Both the position numbers and the translations under genes were made by a program. From Lunularia cruciata (Eukaryota; Streptophyta; Marchantiopsida; Lunulariales; Lunulariaceae), in assembly GCA_948567375.1 (NCBI GenBank), contig OX419760.1:22816001-22880000 (forward strand): a DNA stretch of 64,000 nucleotides, given 5' to 3'. The notes under the pieces were generated by a model. That model searched no databases. It had not been told where the DNA came from and saw nothing but the letters and a program-made list of their open reading frames with translations. Shown piece by piece: positions 11,860 to 22,173 of the stretch; positions within the stretch are counted from its first letter, which is position 1; every line of letters begins with the position of its first letter.

Positions 11860-12870
11860 TATCACATAATTTGTGTATAAGTTTTTTTATATACTTGATC
11901 CCCTTGTATTCAAACAACTTGTGAGGATGGATATGGACTCTTTTATTGCTTTAGTGTATGTACTCAAAGTGAATGATGTCTTTAAAAGAGTGAGGGATGT
12001 GGGAAGAAAGCAAACACTTGCATGGCTGCAAATGGCATTAGCAATGGATCAATATTTTGATAATAGTAATGGTGCTTGTGTGGCAAGACCAATGAACTTA
12101 TGGGGAATTAGTGTAAGATTGACAACAAGTTTACAAATAGAATAATAATTGCAGTTTTGTCCAATTTGAGGATGAAAGTGCAATACCATGGGATTGAAGA
12201 GAGAGCTATAATTGCTAAAGTGTTTGCTAAAAAAGGATTTCTTGGATGTGTAGAGTTAGTGTGGTGTACTTTGTTTCCTTTGTCAGAAAGACTAGTTATT
12301 GATGGGGGAAGTTTATTTCAGTAGAAAGTGCATCTATTCAATCAATGGCTACGTGATATGCAATGACAAGCAAAGAATTTTACATTTTGCAAGAGGTAAA
12401 ATTATGTCATTGGATTTATGAAAGTAATTTGTATTGTTGAATAGATAGCCAACAAAGGGATGTATTGTTGAACACCCTTATTTTTTAGTGTGTAGCTAAT
12501 GAGGGATGTTTTATTGTATAGGCTTGGCTCATGTCATGAGATGATATGTTTGAGAAAGTTGGAGCTTTGGTTAGATCCTAATCACAAAAAAGCTCATTGG
12601 ACATTTGAGAGCAGTCAATATTTACTAGCAAATGTTAGATATGTACAAACAAGCCATCTGATACCCTTGTTTAAACAAGTGTCAACTCAAGAATGGAAGG
12701 ATTTCAATTTATTGTGTGGCTCAAGCTAGATCTTGGAGTGAACATTGTGTTGGGATACTTAAAGCACATTGAAATTTTTGTAGGAATTGAGAACCCAATT
12801 AAAAACATGAAAAGAAACACACATCTCTTATGATAAGTTTGCACTTGTATTAAATTACATAATTCCTTAA
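11860..12870 (+). pseudogene. PIF/Harbinger-type (DDE) transposase, broken
   Basis: Pieces of one protein appear in order in shifting frames: RMDMDSFIALVYVL (near 11927), WLQMALAMDQYFDNSNGA (near 12024), ERAIIAKVFAKKGFLGCV (near 12200), LFPLSERLVIDGG (near 12270), NGYVICNDKQRILHFA (near 12340), GSCHEMICLRKLELW (near 12530), YLLANVRY (near 12628), WKDFN (near 12692), and an ARSWSEHCVGILKAH equivalent near 12725-12770 followed by QLKT. This is the order of the Harbinger DDE_4 family: helical N-terminus, first Asp region (VDGT), GxxHD, YLL.D.GY, then the LKARW-type end. The element is dead: several frameshifts and stops, the first catalytic Asp region reads VWCT, and GSCHD is GSCHE. A second relic on the - strand at the right end of the window shares the wording. 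Confidence 0.8.
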
Positions 12871-13207
12871 TCAATAAATTTGATATGTAGAAGGACCAAT
12901 AATTCTTTTCAAAGGAGGCTAAGGTTGATTCTGAAGCTCATGAAGTTGATTGTAAGGATGATCACCATAAAGAAGAAACTAGGTAGTTATGATGGAAAAT
13001 TGCCTTGTATTAAACCAAGGCTAGTGAATGTTTATAAAAAGTACCATTATAATAAATTTTTTATTTAGATGAATTTATGAAAATCTGAAATTTAGTGGAA
13101 ATTTATTTGCTTAAATTGGTCCACTCATTTTAGTGTTTTTTTTTTGCTTGTGTGTAAAGTTTTTTTTCTCATTTTAAAGGGGTCGCTCATAAGTTTATGG
13201 ACGAGTT

Positions 13208-13316
13208 TGCTTGATACAAGGTGGGTTTGATCAATTTGGGTAAGCTTGCTTGTTCAATTGGAGGTGGGTCTGCTTGTGGCATTTTGAGATTGCTTGTTTG
13301 CTGTTGGATTTGCTTG
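13208..13316 (-). repeat. Short array of 20-21-bp-phased repeats (GCTTG type)
   Basis: TGCTTG recurs at 13208, 13247, 13271, 13291 and 13311 within GGRTTTGCTTG-like words, so spacings are multiples of about 20 bp. This is the reverse complement of the AAGCAAAYCC core found in larger arrays elsewhere in the window. It is not coding. Confidence 0.6.
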
Positions 13317-13949
13317 TCTATTGAAGATGGGTTAACTTTGCTTTGTTGGGTTTTATTGTAGTTCTAAAAAATGGTGAGTTTTGCAAATGTGAAGATCTGA
13401 TGCAAATTGCAAATTGGAGTTACATATTTTGAATTTGTGTGATAATTTTATCTTTAGCCATTGAAGAATAAGCTAAAATTTTTTCCCTAATTTATAAATT
13501 TCACACATTGAATTTATAGATACATTTATATATGTTTATATATTTCTCAAGCAATTAAGCAGAGTATATGATGATAGGGAAAAGTACAAGCAATCAAGCA
13601 TAGTAAGTATAGACATATGCAAGTAGTAGAGGAGCCAAGAGAAGAGCAATCAAGCAACCAATAAAAGAGAAAACACCAATTTGAGAAGGGACAAGGAATT
13701 ACATATGTGAAAAGGGTGCAAATTCAAAATGTAATTTGAGCTCAAGAGAGGTAAGGGTAGAATGGCAGAACGTGCTAAAAATTGAGGAGAAGGTTGACCA
13801 TAGTAATGTAATTGTTGAAATTGATAGCTATTTAATTGAATTGAAAAGGAATCCCTCATAATTTTTGGCTCACAAAGTGAATTGAGAGCCAAAAATTAGG
13901 GGAGAGGAGAGGGATAAAGACAAATTTTGAGAGAAAGAGAGAGAGTGTG
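13317..13949. other. AT-rich DNA, no gene
   Basis: No supported gene. The end (about 13895-13949) is a purine-rich GAGA tract that abuts an LTR fragment. Confidence 0.4.
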
Positions 13950-14282
13950 TGTAATCAAATAGCTAGACACATGATCTAGAGATGAAATTTGGTTTGGTAA
14001 CATCTAGGAGTATGTTATACATGATGGACTAAGTAGATCAGACAAAGGTATCACCAAAAGAGTACTTCTTCTAATAGGCCAAAAACCAAAACATGCTTGA
14101 AGACTTCAGAATAAATAGCTAGACATATGACCTAAAGGTAGAATTTGGATGGGTGACATCTGGAAGGATGGTTCACATAATGGATGAAGTAGATCTAGTA
14201 AAGGTATCACCAAAAGAGCACTTTTACTAATAGAGAAAAAACCAAAATAGGCCTGAAAATTGGAGGCAATTTTAAAGGCTTG
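13950..14282 (+). mobile_element. Truncated LTR of the TGTAAT...ATTACA family
   Basis: It begins TGTAAT, then ATAGCTAGACACATGATC, and runs through two copies of the family's internal repeat (TAGCTAGACATATGA..., ATCACCAAAAGAG.ACTT) before similarity stops near 14282, just before the copia element. It is a reverse-complement relative of the solo LTRs at 18045, 22174 and 55190. The strand is set by the TATATAATA box seen in the fuller copies. The other end and any internal region are missing. Confidence 0.7.
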
Positions 14283-14457
14283 GAGAGAGAATGAGAAGAG
14301 AATGTCAAAGAACACAAGGATTAGACCAACAATCCAAGACTATCCATAGTAGATGTAAAAGATCCAAGACCAAGGAGAGAAATAGAAGAATGGAAGATCA
14401 CATTGGGACACTTGAATGAGTGAAACTCCGAATGCCTAGCTTGAGCTTTAGCTTTGG

Positions 14458-14465
14458 TATTTATA
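14458..14465 (-). promoter_or_regulatory. TATA box of copia 3' LTR
   Basis: TATAAATA on the - strand, about 23 bp downstream of the nearest GAAGCTTC dyad. Predicted transcription would start near 14430 and, from this 3' LTR, read outward to the left. Confidence 0.55.
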
Positions 14466-14487
14466 AGGAGCATACAAGGCTCTTAAC

Positions 14488-14676
14488 AAGCTTCTCAAGA
14501 AGCTTCCTTGAGCCACTTTCTTGGAGTGTAAGCCAAGTTAACTAGCAAGCTTCTCAAGAAGCTTCCTTCTAGAAGCCACTTACTTGGCATCCAAGCTAAG
14601 CTAGTTAGAAGCTTCTAGAAGCTACCTACTTGGGGTGCAAGCTAAGGTAGCCAAGAAGCTTCCCAAGGAGCTTCTT
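14488..14676 (-). promoter_or_regulatory. Heat-shock-element cluster in copia LTR
   Basis: Four palindromes centred on GAAGCTTC or its near match lie at 14488-14505, 14547-14564, 14608-14623 and 14653-14676, within repeated units of about 60 bp. At 14608-14620 the sequence is GAAGCTTCTAGAA, an exact nGAAnnTTCnnGAAn heat-shock element; the others have two adjacent blocks or blocks with wider gaps. They sit immediately upstream of the TATA box on the - strand, the layout of a heat-inducible promoter such as that of the ONSEN copia family. Inducibility is inference. Confidence 0.6.
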
Positions 14677-14927
14677 AGATACTTCTAGGCTAATTTGTCA
14701 TATTTACTACTTTGTTAGCCATAACTAACTTCATCACTAAACTCCATATTGTTACAACAGATCAAGAGAGTGTATGTGTGTACAAGGAAGGCAAGCAAGA
14801 ATAATACATAGAGAGTAACTACTCTCATGTATATATAGTATATATGTATATCCTAATCCTTATTACATCTACACAATGAGAACAAGTCACTAACTTAGTC
14901 ACTACAAGCTTGGGAATAATATCAACA

Positions 14928-14939
14928 CTCCTCCTCTAG
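14928..14939 (-). other. Polypurine tract of copia element
   Basis: CTAGAGGAGGAG on the - strand, directly before the TG start of the 3' LTR, as expected for the plus-strand primer of a retrotransposon. Confidence 0.7.
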
Positions 14940-14993
14940 TACAACTCAATGTCATGTATACGGAGGCAAAGTCTAAAAGTCTCAAACCTATCT

Positions 14994-15230
14994 CTAGATA
15001 AAAGCCTTGGTGAAAATATCAGCTATTTGCTCTCCTATGCCAACAAAATTAAGTCCAATCTGCACTGCTAGAACCTTCTCCCCAACAAAGTGATAGTGCA
15101 CCTCAATGTGCTTAGTCCTAGTATGTAAAACTAGATTACTAGCTAACTTAATGCTACTTCTATTATCTATGTATAATACAATGTGAAATAAACAATTCAT
15201 ACCAATATCAAAAGCAAACTCCAAATCCAA
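14994..15230 (-). pseudogene. Copia RNase H domain remnant
   Basis: An open stretch of 78 residues contains YIDNRSSIKLASN, HTRTKHIEVHYHF and QIADIFTKA in order. These are the standard landmarks of the C-terminal copia RNase H (DNQSAIKLA..., RTKHIDVRYHF, VADIFTK). It lies next to the polypurine tract and LTR as in intact elements. Confidence 0.88.
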
Positions 15231-15789
15231 TCAACTTCACAAGTCACATTGGTGGCTCCATGATACTCTACCTCAATGGATGACAAAGATACAATTGGTT
15301 GCTTCTTAGAAGCCTAACTCACAATGGCACTCCCAAGTTCAAATGTATACCTTGAAGTAGATCTCTTGTCAAGGACACTCCCTACCCAATTTCATCAATG
15401 TAATCATGTAGCACCAATGATCCACCAAATGTGTAGTGAAGGCCAAACTACAAAGTGAACTTCATATATTGGAAAATATGCTTGATAGCCTCAAAGTGAG
15501 CATAGTGATTGCATGAACTGGTTGACAATTGCAACCACATATTTCAGGTCAGGTCTAGTGAGAGTCAAATAGATGAGACTACCTACTATCTGCCTATATC
15601 CATGAAGATCAATGAGCAACTCACGGTCATCAATACCCAAGTGATGGTTATGCTCCAAAGGTGTAGTCATGCTTACACTTCAATAGGCCAAATCTCTTTA
15701 GCATATTAATGACACAATGATGCTGTACAAGCCACATATCCTATCCATCCATAATAAACTCCACACTTAAGAAATATCTAAAGCAACCT

Positions 15790-16130
15790 AGATCTTGCAT
15801 CTCAAACTAGGCCTTTAAGTACTCCTTAAGATGAGACACTAGCTTCTCACAACTACTAATGATAATGATTATTAATTCCTGATATGTTTCCCTTGAAACA
15901 TACAAGGTAGGATCATAAGGCAAAATAGAAAATACCCACAAGCTACTAAGAAGGAAGTAATCTTTGCATACAAAGCCTTGGGTGCTTGCTTCAAGCCATA
16001 TAGAGCTATTTGCAACTTGCAAACTCAAGATGGAAATTGTTGATCCTCAAAACTAGGTGGTTGCACCATGAATACCTCCTTCTCAAGATCACCATTGAGA
16101 AATACATTCTTGAAGTCCATATGGTGTAAC
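15790..16130 (-). pseudogene. Copia reverse-transcriptase remnant
   Basis: On the - strand, HHMDFKNVFLNGDLEKEVF and MVQPPSFEDQQFPS (16130-16030) are followed after a stop by a CKLQIALYGLKQAPKALY equivalent, in a shifted frame, near 16020-15960. These correspond to the QMDVKTAFLNGDL..EIYM.QP and LYGLKQAPR motifs of copia RT. Frameshifts and stops rule out function. The active-site region farther left (about 15500-15700) is too eroded to read with confidence. Confidence 0.8.
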
Positions 16131-17366
16131 TTCTATCCTTGCTGAATTGCAATTGCAACCATTATACGATTGGTTGCCATCTTGGCAACAAGACTATGTC
16201 TCATCATAGTTCATGCCAAATTGCCGAGCATAACCTTTTGCCACCAAGCATGCCTTTTACCTACTCATAGAGCCATCAGAATTATGTGTGATATAAAAGG
16301 CACATCTACAATTGATAGCCTTATGATAAGAAGGTAGATCCACCAACTTCCATGTGTGCTGGTGGTAGAGAGCAACAAGTTGTGCTTGCATGGTAATAAC
16401 CCATTGTTCTTGTTGTAGAGCCTCTCCCAAGGTAGCTAATTTGTGCTCTGCAAAATAGGAGCCATATATGCATGATGTGTAATGAGAAAACCTTCATGTA
16501 GAATCACCTAATATGGTGTTTCACCTATTGAGATTGTCTTGGACCAGGTACTTGATTGGTCACCTCCCCTTGTGTGGCTTTTGATGTAGTAGAGAGATTC
16601 ACTAAGATGACATCTTTTATACAAGTATTGTGCATAAAGGCAAGCATGTATTGGAAGATGAGTCTATCATCCTTGTTGGTACAAACTCCATCCAAAGTAG
16701 ATATAATAGTAAAGCCACAACCTCCTGAACTTTATGATTGGGGTGTAGACAAAACAATCTTTCTAGGTCCCCCAATAGACATAGTGGAAAACAACCACAA
16801 AAAATGTATTTCTTGGGCCCTCAATAGGTGGTATAGAAAACCAAACAGTGGGAGCTAACACACACCAAGAGGCTAGCTTAGATTATCAAAGATAACATCC
16901 CTACTAACATATACCTTCTATATTGTGGGACTATAACATCTATACCTTTTGGAATCTAGAGCATATTTAAGGAAAATGCAGTTCTCAGCCTTTGGATCTA
17001 ACTTTGCTCTTACACTTCTCATCAAGAATGTGTACATAATAAATACAACCAAAGACCTTGAGGAAGGAATAGTCAAGCTTACTTCCTATAAATGCTCCAA
17101 AGGTGTACATGATTGAACTACAACTATTAGTGTGTGATTCATCAAATATATTGCACATGAAACAACTTCAGCCCAACTTCACCTTGGCCATGTGCTTCTT
17201 GTTAAGCGTGGTATGGTATTGCCTCATCTATGTGACTATTATTTTGCTTTTCAACTCCATTATATTGTGGATTGTAGGCATACATCTTTTGTCTCAAGAT
17301 ACCCTAATTTCTCAAGTATTGGTTAAATTCCAAAGAAAGGAACCCTCCATCTCTATCAGGTCTCAA

Positions 17367-17656
17367 CTAAAGGACACTAGAACCAAATTGCTTCTCTATT
17401 AGTCTTTGGAAAGTCTGAAATGATGAAAGGACTTCTATGGAAGTCTTACTTTTTAGAAAGTAGACCAAAATGTAGCAAGAGTAGTCATCAATAAGAGACA
17501 CAAAGTAATGACAACCCCTTGAGCTTGGTTTAGAAGCAGTCCATACATCAACATGAGCCAATTGAAGGAGTTTACTAGCACATCTACCTTGAATCTTAAA
17601 GGACTTTCTAGCATGCTTGCCAAACTAACATGCTTTGCATATGGTAAAAGTATCAA
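17367..17656 (-). pseudogene. Copia integrase remnant
   Basis: Open segments give HVDVWTASKPSSRGCHYFVS and LIDDYSCYILVYFLKSKTS, matching the integrase core of copia elements (H.D..GP...S..G..YF..FIDD.SR...VYFLK.K). The D of HVD and of IDD are present. The preceding segment (to about 17850) carries the degenerate pre-integrase zinc-binding part. The ORF is broken on both sides. Confidence 0.85.
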
Positions 17657-17863
17657 TCAAAATAAGTTTGGGCAACCTAGTGACCAAACCAAAGGAGGGA
17701 AGATTCTTCAACCTTTGGAGGTTCATATGCACAACTTGCTTGTGCCAAATAGCAATGTAAGGCACTATTGGACCACTCTATTCATACATGAAAAATTGCA
17801 ACGGAGGTATAGAAGCATCAAGCTTAAAACAATCTGCCATTCTTACTAGCTTGTGCTCTAAGG

Positions 17864-19159
17864 TGTAATATCATTAGCTAGATATATTATCTAGAGATGG
17901 AAATTAGCTTGGTGATATCTTGAGGGATGTTATATATGATGGTCTAAGTATATTAGAAAGAAGTGTTACAAAAAGAGTACTTCCACTAATAGTGCAAAGA
18001 TTGAAAACACCTTGAAAACTTCCAAGCTAATTTTGGAGGCCTAATGTAATACTCCGAGGACAAGAGAAGAGAGAAAACACAGATTGCACACTCAAACCTT
18101 CGATGCCCCAAGGGAGCACCTTCTCTTTATTATATAGACAAAGAGGATCTCCTCCAAGGAAGCTCCACCATAGGATTAGGGACATAGATAGGTGACATGT
18201 CAGCAAGCTCCACCCTTGGATTACTGACTGGGATGGGTGACCTGTCTGGTCTAGGTCCTATCTGGTTGGTCAAACGAGCTTTGACCGGAGGGAATCTTTT
18301 AGGGAATCTTCCTGTAGGAATCTCAGAATCACATGAGTAAGGTACCGTTGGAAAGCTCTCGACGAGACAAACCAGGGGGGAGGGAAAGGCCAGCCTTTCC
18401 TCCGTTGGGGGGGGGGAATCTGCACATTTTCGAGGCCTAATTCATCCGTTTAGGCCTCCGAAATTGCCTTCAAAGATTTCAGGCATATTTCGGTTCCTAC
18501 TCTATTAGTAGAAGTCCCCTTTTGGTGATACCTCTTTCTGATCTGTTTAGTCCATCATGTGTAACATCCTTCCAGATGTTACCAAACCAATTCTCACCTT
18601 TAAATCATATGTCTAGCTATTGGTTCTAAGGTTCTCAAGTCTATTTCGGTTTCTGCCCTATTAGTAGAAGTACTCTTTTGGTGATACTTCTATCTGATCT
18701 ATTTTGACCGTCATGTATAACATCATTCTAGATGTTACCAAACCAAATTTCACATCTAGATCATATGGCTAACCCTTGGTATTACACCTAAATAGATGAA
18801 TTAGAACTCAAAAAAATTAAAAATCCTTGTTTTAAAAAGGAAATGCAATTCCATCTCCACCCAAGTTTGTCTCATTGAGAGCTTTCTAATGGTACCTCAC
18901 CCATGCTGTTCTTCACTTCCTACAAGAAGATTCTCCAAAGATTCCCTTTGGTCAAACTTGCTTGTCCAACCAAATAGGACAAGGATTGACATGTCATCAA
19001 TCTATGTATATGATCCAAGGATACAACTCCCTTTGAGTGGATCGTCTTTGCTATATAATAAAGACAAGATGCTCCTTTGGGGATCGGAGTATTAAGAAAT
19101 GAAGCCTAATGTTTCTCTTATGTTTCTCATAGGGTTTCTCTTGTCCTCAGAACATTACA
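17864..19159 (+). mobile_element. Solo LTR inserted in the copia element, itself interrupted
   Basis: It starts TGTAATATCA and ends GAACATTACA and is flanked by exact 5-bp duplications TAAGG (17859-17863 and 19160-19164). It carries one internal repeat copy and, on the + strand, a TATATAATA box near 19052. The solo LTR at 18045-18786 interrupts it; without that insert and its duplication it is 549 bp. No internal retroelement sequence accompanies it, so it is a solo LTR left by recombination. Confidence 0.88.
18045..18786 (-). mobile_element. Solo LTR nested in another LTR of the same family
   Basis: 742 bp, with ends TGTAATAC...GTATTACA (8-bp inverted ends). It is flanked by exact 5-bp duplications CCTAA at 18040-18044 and 18787-18791. 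It holds two internal repeat units about 160 bp long and a G-run near 18407. The sequence on both sides is the opposite-strand LTR of the same family, so the insertion order can be read directly. The strand assigned here follows the TATA box on the reverse strand (near 18130). Confidence 0.9.
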
Positions 19160-20053
19160 TAAGGTTACCATCAACATCCTCAATAAAGAATCAATCTTTT
19201 ATGAAGTGTACTTGCATACCTTGCTTTACCAACTGTCCTATATGTAGCAATTTTCTTGAAATGGTAGGCAGGAACATGGAGAACATTTTGCAATCCTTCG
19301 AATGAAGAATGTGTATAAAGAGAAAAATATGACCTATATGCTTAATCTAGTACTTATTTTTGTCTCCTATCACCATGTATTGTGGCATGTCCACAAGATA
19401 AAAGGTAGTAAACTACTCTTGATGTGGTGTCATGTGGGTAGTGGCACCCAAATCAATCACACAATCAACTTCAGGCTAGAATATTGCACAACTATGATGA
19501 GTGACTACTAAAAATTTCTCTTGGTCTTTTATGCAAGCATAACCTTGTTGCTTGTAGTGGTCATTCTACTTCTTGAAGCGAAATAAGCAATATGCCCTTG
19601 CTAGTGATAGTAGCTATAGTTACCAAAAGTTCATTGTCTATTTTGTCCCCCTAGTATTCTACATTTGTTATTGCAATGTTCCATGTCCACCACTAACTTG
19701 ATTGCAAGCATTGAAATGTACACCATAACACCACCTCTTGTAGCATTCTTGCCTTGATACCTACCTCAAAATCCTTAAATACTTGCAAAATACAAGCTTG
19801 TTGAGACATTGGATGAAGAAGAGCTAGCACTTTGCAACAATTGCACTTCCTTACCAAGTACCATTGCAACCAACTCATCCTACTTTAGAAGTGACTCTTG
19901 AGTAGAAATAATATCATGGATTTTTTGTAGTTTGGTATTAGACCCTGCAATGTACCTTTTATTAGCAGAATTGGATCAATTACCACAAAGGCAAGTTGAT
20001 CCACCAAGCTCTTCATGTGGTTAACTTAATTGTTAATGCACATTGAACCTTTC

Positions 20054-20531
20054 TTAGCCATATTGAATTATTGTAGCAATTGCAATTTCTTGGCCTCTAT
20101 TTGGACAAAAGAAGTTGGCCAGAGCATCCCAAGCCATCTTGGGCAAAGTGAGGTCTTTAATGTGACCTACCATTGATGATGAAACAAAAAATGCAATGTA
20201 ATGGAGTGCTTGAAACAATCTATGCGCCCATGTTGCATGCGTTGCTTCCAATATTGCATCACCAATAGTCATAATTGGTTCTATCTCCTCCTTTGCCACC
20301 CCATAACCCCAAAGTAACATATGCATGAAAATTTCCAAATAGTCCAATTGAGCTTGTTGAGCTTCTCTCCATGATCTTGATCTCTCCAATGATCCATTGA
20401 TCTCCCACTAACTCCACCATTATTACAATTGTAGCACTTGTATTTGCAAGAAAAATCAAGAAACTCTCCAACAATATATACAAACCCAACATTCTATTCG
20501 CATATTGATGGAAACACATAGTTTGACACAT
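20054..20531 (-). pseudogene. Copia gag remnant
   Basis: Overlapping frames give MVGHIKDLTLPKMAWDALAN and a downstream FFCPNRGQEIA, in the style of the UBN2-type gag (A..W..L...F). It lies between the primer-binding site and the degenerate zinc knuckle on the same strand, which fixes its identity better than the residue match does. Confidence 0.6.
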
Positions 20532-21019
20532 GGAGTCGGGGAAACATTATTTCTCAAAAGTAACCTTGCGTAGTATTGTAGCTAAAAATTGCAAAACAAC
20601 TCCAATTCAACTTGAAAATCAATTTGAATTGGACTTTTTTATAGATTGAATGATAGATTGTGGATTTGTGGAAAATTTGCCTTTGGTTTGATCAAAATTA
20701 CCTATAGTCCCAAAGAATGTCATTTGGCCCTCAAAATTAACTGGAGAAGTTCCTAGAAGGCATTACTAATGGCATAAAGACCTCCAAAAGTCACAAAAAT
20801 TAGATGTTTACTAAATTCAATGCTTTTGAACAAGACATGTTTATAATTTGGGTGCATCAAATTTGGGCAAAAACTGCAATCTTGACCTCCAAAATTACAA
20901 TTTTAGATAAAAAATAGCACAATCAAAAATTCCAATCACATCAATAGAATCCCTTAACTCTCAAGTTTCTTTCCCCCAACTTTCTCCAAGTACACACACC
21001 TTGACTCAAGCTCTCACTT

Positions 21020-21031
21020 GCTTTGATATCA
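21020..21031 (-). other. Primer-binding site of copia element
   Basis: TGATATCAAAGC on the - strand directly after the 5' LTR, differing at two of twelve positions from the TGGTATCAGAGC sequence typical of plant copia elements (complementary to initiator methionine tRNA). Confidence 0.65.
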
Positions 21032-21225
21032 TATCAAAGAATACAAGGAGTGGACCAACACTCCAAGACCATCCACAAGGGGTCATGAGAGAAAGTGTGC
21101 ACAAGGAAGGTAAGCAAGAATGAATAAAGAGAAGGTACTTCTCTCATGAATACATAGTATATACGTGTATCATAATACATTGTAAAGTAAGAACAATTCA
21201 CTACAAGCTTGAGATAGTATCAATA
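21032..21225 (-). repeat. 5' LTR of copia element, internally deleted
   Basis: 194 bp. It shares the outer parts of the 3' LTR, including the CTACAAGCTTG start region and the CAAGGAAGG.AAGCAAGAAT block, but lacks about 420 bp that hold the heat-shock elements and TATA box. The element therefore cannot use its normal promoter. Confidence 0.7.
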
Positions 21226-21475
21226 TAGAAAGGATAAAAAGGAAAAAGAAAGAGTCTATCAAATTTCTAAGAGGAAAAGAGAGAATAAGGGATAGAAAAT
21301 AGAAAGGAAGAAAACAAAAAGGAAGGAGAAGGTTAATCTAGTTTCTGAGAGAGAGGGGAGAAGGGATAGAAAGGAAGGAGAATGACTATCCAACTTTTGA
21401 AAGGAAAATAGAGGAGGAGAAAGGAATTTGAATGAGAAGATTTTGATAGTAGATATTTTGGAATATGAGAAGTGT
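21226..21475 (+). repeat. Purine-rich tract
   Basis: About 250 bp dominated by GGAAGGAGAA, GAAAGAGA and similar words with few pyrimidines, directly right of the copia element. It has no coding potential. Confidence 0.6.
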
Positions 21476-21820
21476 TGGGACTCTCCCAACAATGAGTACA
21501 TCAATGAGGTTAATAGGTTCACAAACTTACAAACAATATGATCTTGATCAAGTGGAGATAACAAGACAAGATTTAGGTATGAGTTGCTATTCAAGCAATT
21601 TGGGATGTAGATCTTGATACACTAGGGCTTAAAGTTACCATTGGGTTGAAATATCCATGTCCAAATATGAGTCACTTGCCAATTGTGCTTTTGTTTTGTC
21701 AAATTGAGTCAAATTAGCTATCAAATCTTGAATTTATCCAATTTTGAATTCTCTATCAATATCCAAATCCTAAGCCCCTTGAGAAACCCTCTCCTTAACC
21801 AAATGAACCTATATCACTAC

Positions 21821-22110
21821 AAGCAAAGCCATCATCTACACAAGAAAGCCATTCTTGTCATAAGTAAATCCATCTTCCTTGTGAGTAAACCTATATCTCC
21901 GCAAGCAAAACCATATCCCCTACAAGCAAAGCCATCTTTTGTGTGACTGAATCCATCTCTCTTGCAAGCAAACCTAAATTTGTGCAAGAAAAGCCATTTC
22001 ATATGAGCAAATCCATCTCCTTGCACAAGCATTTCCAAGCTAGCATTTCTATGAGTTTTGCAAGCAAAGCCTATTTTCCTCAAGTGAAACCATCATGTCT
22101 ATGAGTGGAT
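21821..22110 (+). repeat. Array of 20-21-bp repeats, core RAGCAAAYCCATC
   Basis: Units start at about 21821, 21842, 21862, 21882, 21903, 21924, 21945, 21966, 21986, 22005 and 22027, each a variant of AAGCAAARCCATC. Period is 19-22 bp, mean near 20.6, over at least eleven units, with looser copies to about 22150. Because the period is not a constant multiple of three, a protein-coding role is unlikely, although one reverse frame stays open for 83 codons with repeated GFAC words. A solo LTR follows directly. Confidence 0.85.
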
Positions 22111-22173
22111 CCAATTTTTTAGGCAAGTAAGCCCATATTGAAGGCAAGACAACCAATGTTTTTCTGATCAAAC

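Larger units (their letters stand above)
14303..14927 (-). repeat. 3' LTR of the copia element, complete type
   Basis: On the - strand it starts TGTTGATATTATTCCC and ends TTCTTTGACA, so it has TG...CA ends, and is 625 bp long. It is preceded by a purine tract. It contains about 420 bp (near 14341-14763) that the 5' LTR lacks. That part holds a heat-shock-element cluster and a canonical TATAAATA box on the - strand (14465-14458), so it is more likely the U3 promoter core, deleted from the 5' LTR, than an insertion here. Confidence 0.75.
14303..21225 (-). mobile_element. Degenerate Ty1-copia LTR retrotransposon
   Basis: Read on the - strand the element has a 5' LTR (21225-21032), a primer-binding site resembling the plant initiator-tRNA type (TGATATCAAAGC, compare TGGTATCAGAGC), gag, a zinc-knuckle remnant (CYYH.QGHIAYF near 19605), integrase, RT, RNase H, a polypurine tract (14939-14928) and a 3' LTR (14927-14303). 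The two LTRs share about 190 bp including the CAAGCTTGTAGTGA start and a CTTGTRTTCTTTGA end. Flanks GAGAA and TAGAA differ at one base and could be a worn 5-bp target duplication. Coding regions are full of stops and frameshifts. Without the nested 1.3-kb LTR insertion at 17864-19159 it is about 5.6 kb, a usual copia size. Confidence 0.85.

Noticed and set aside
21832-22083. Reverse frame of 83 codons with repeated GFAC words in the short-repeat array
   Set aside because: The period alternates between 19 and 22 bp, so the frame is not maintained by design; openness follows from the repeated word.
21821-22150. CRISPR-like regular spacing of the short repeats
   Set aside because: Units are degenerate and contiguous with no unique spacers, and the genome is clearly eukaryotic.
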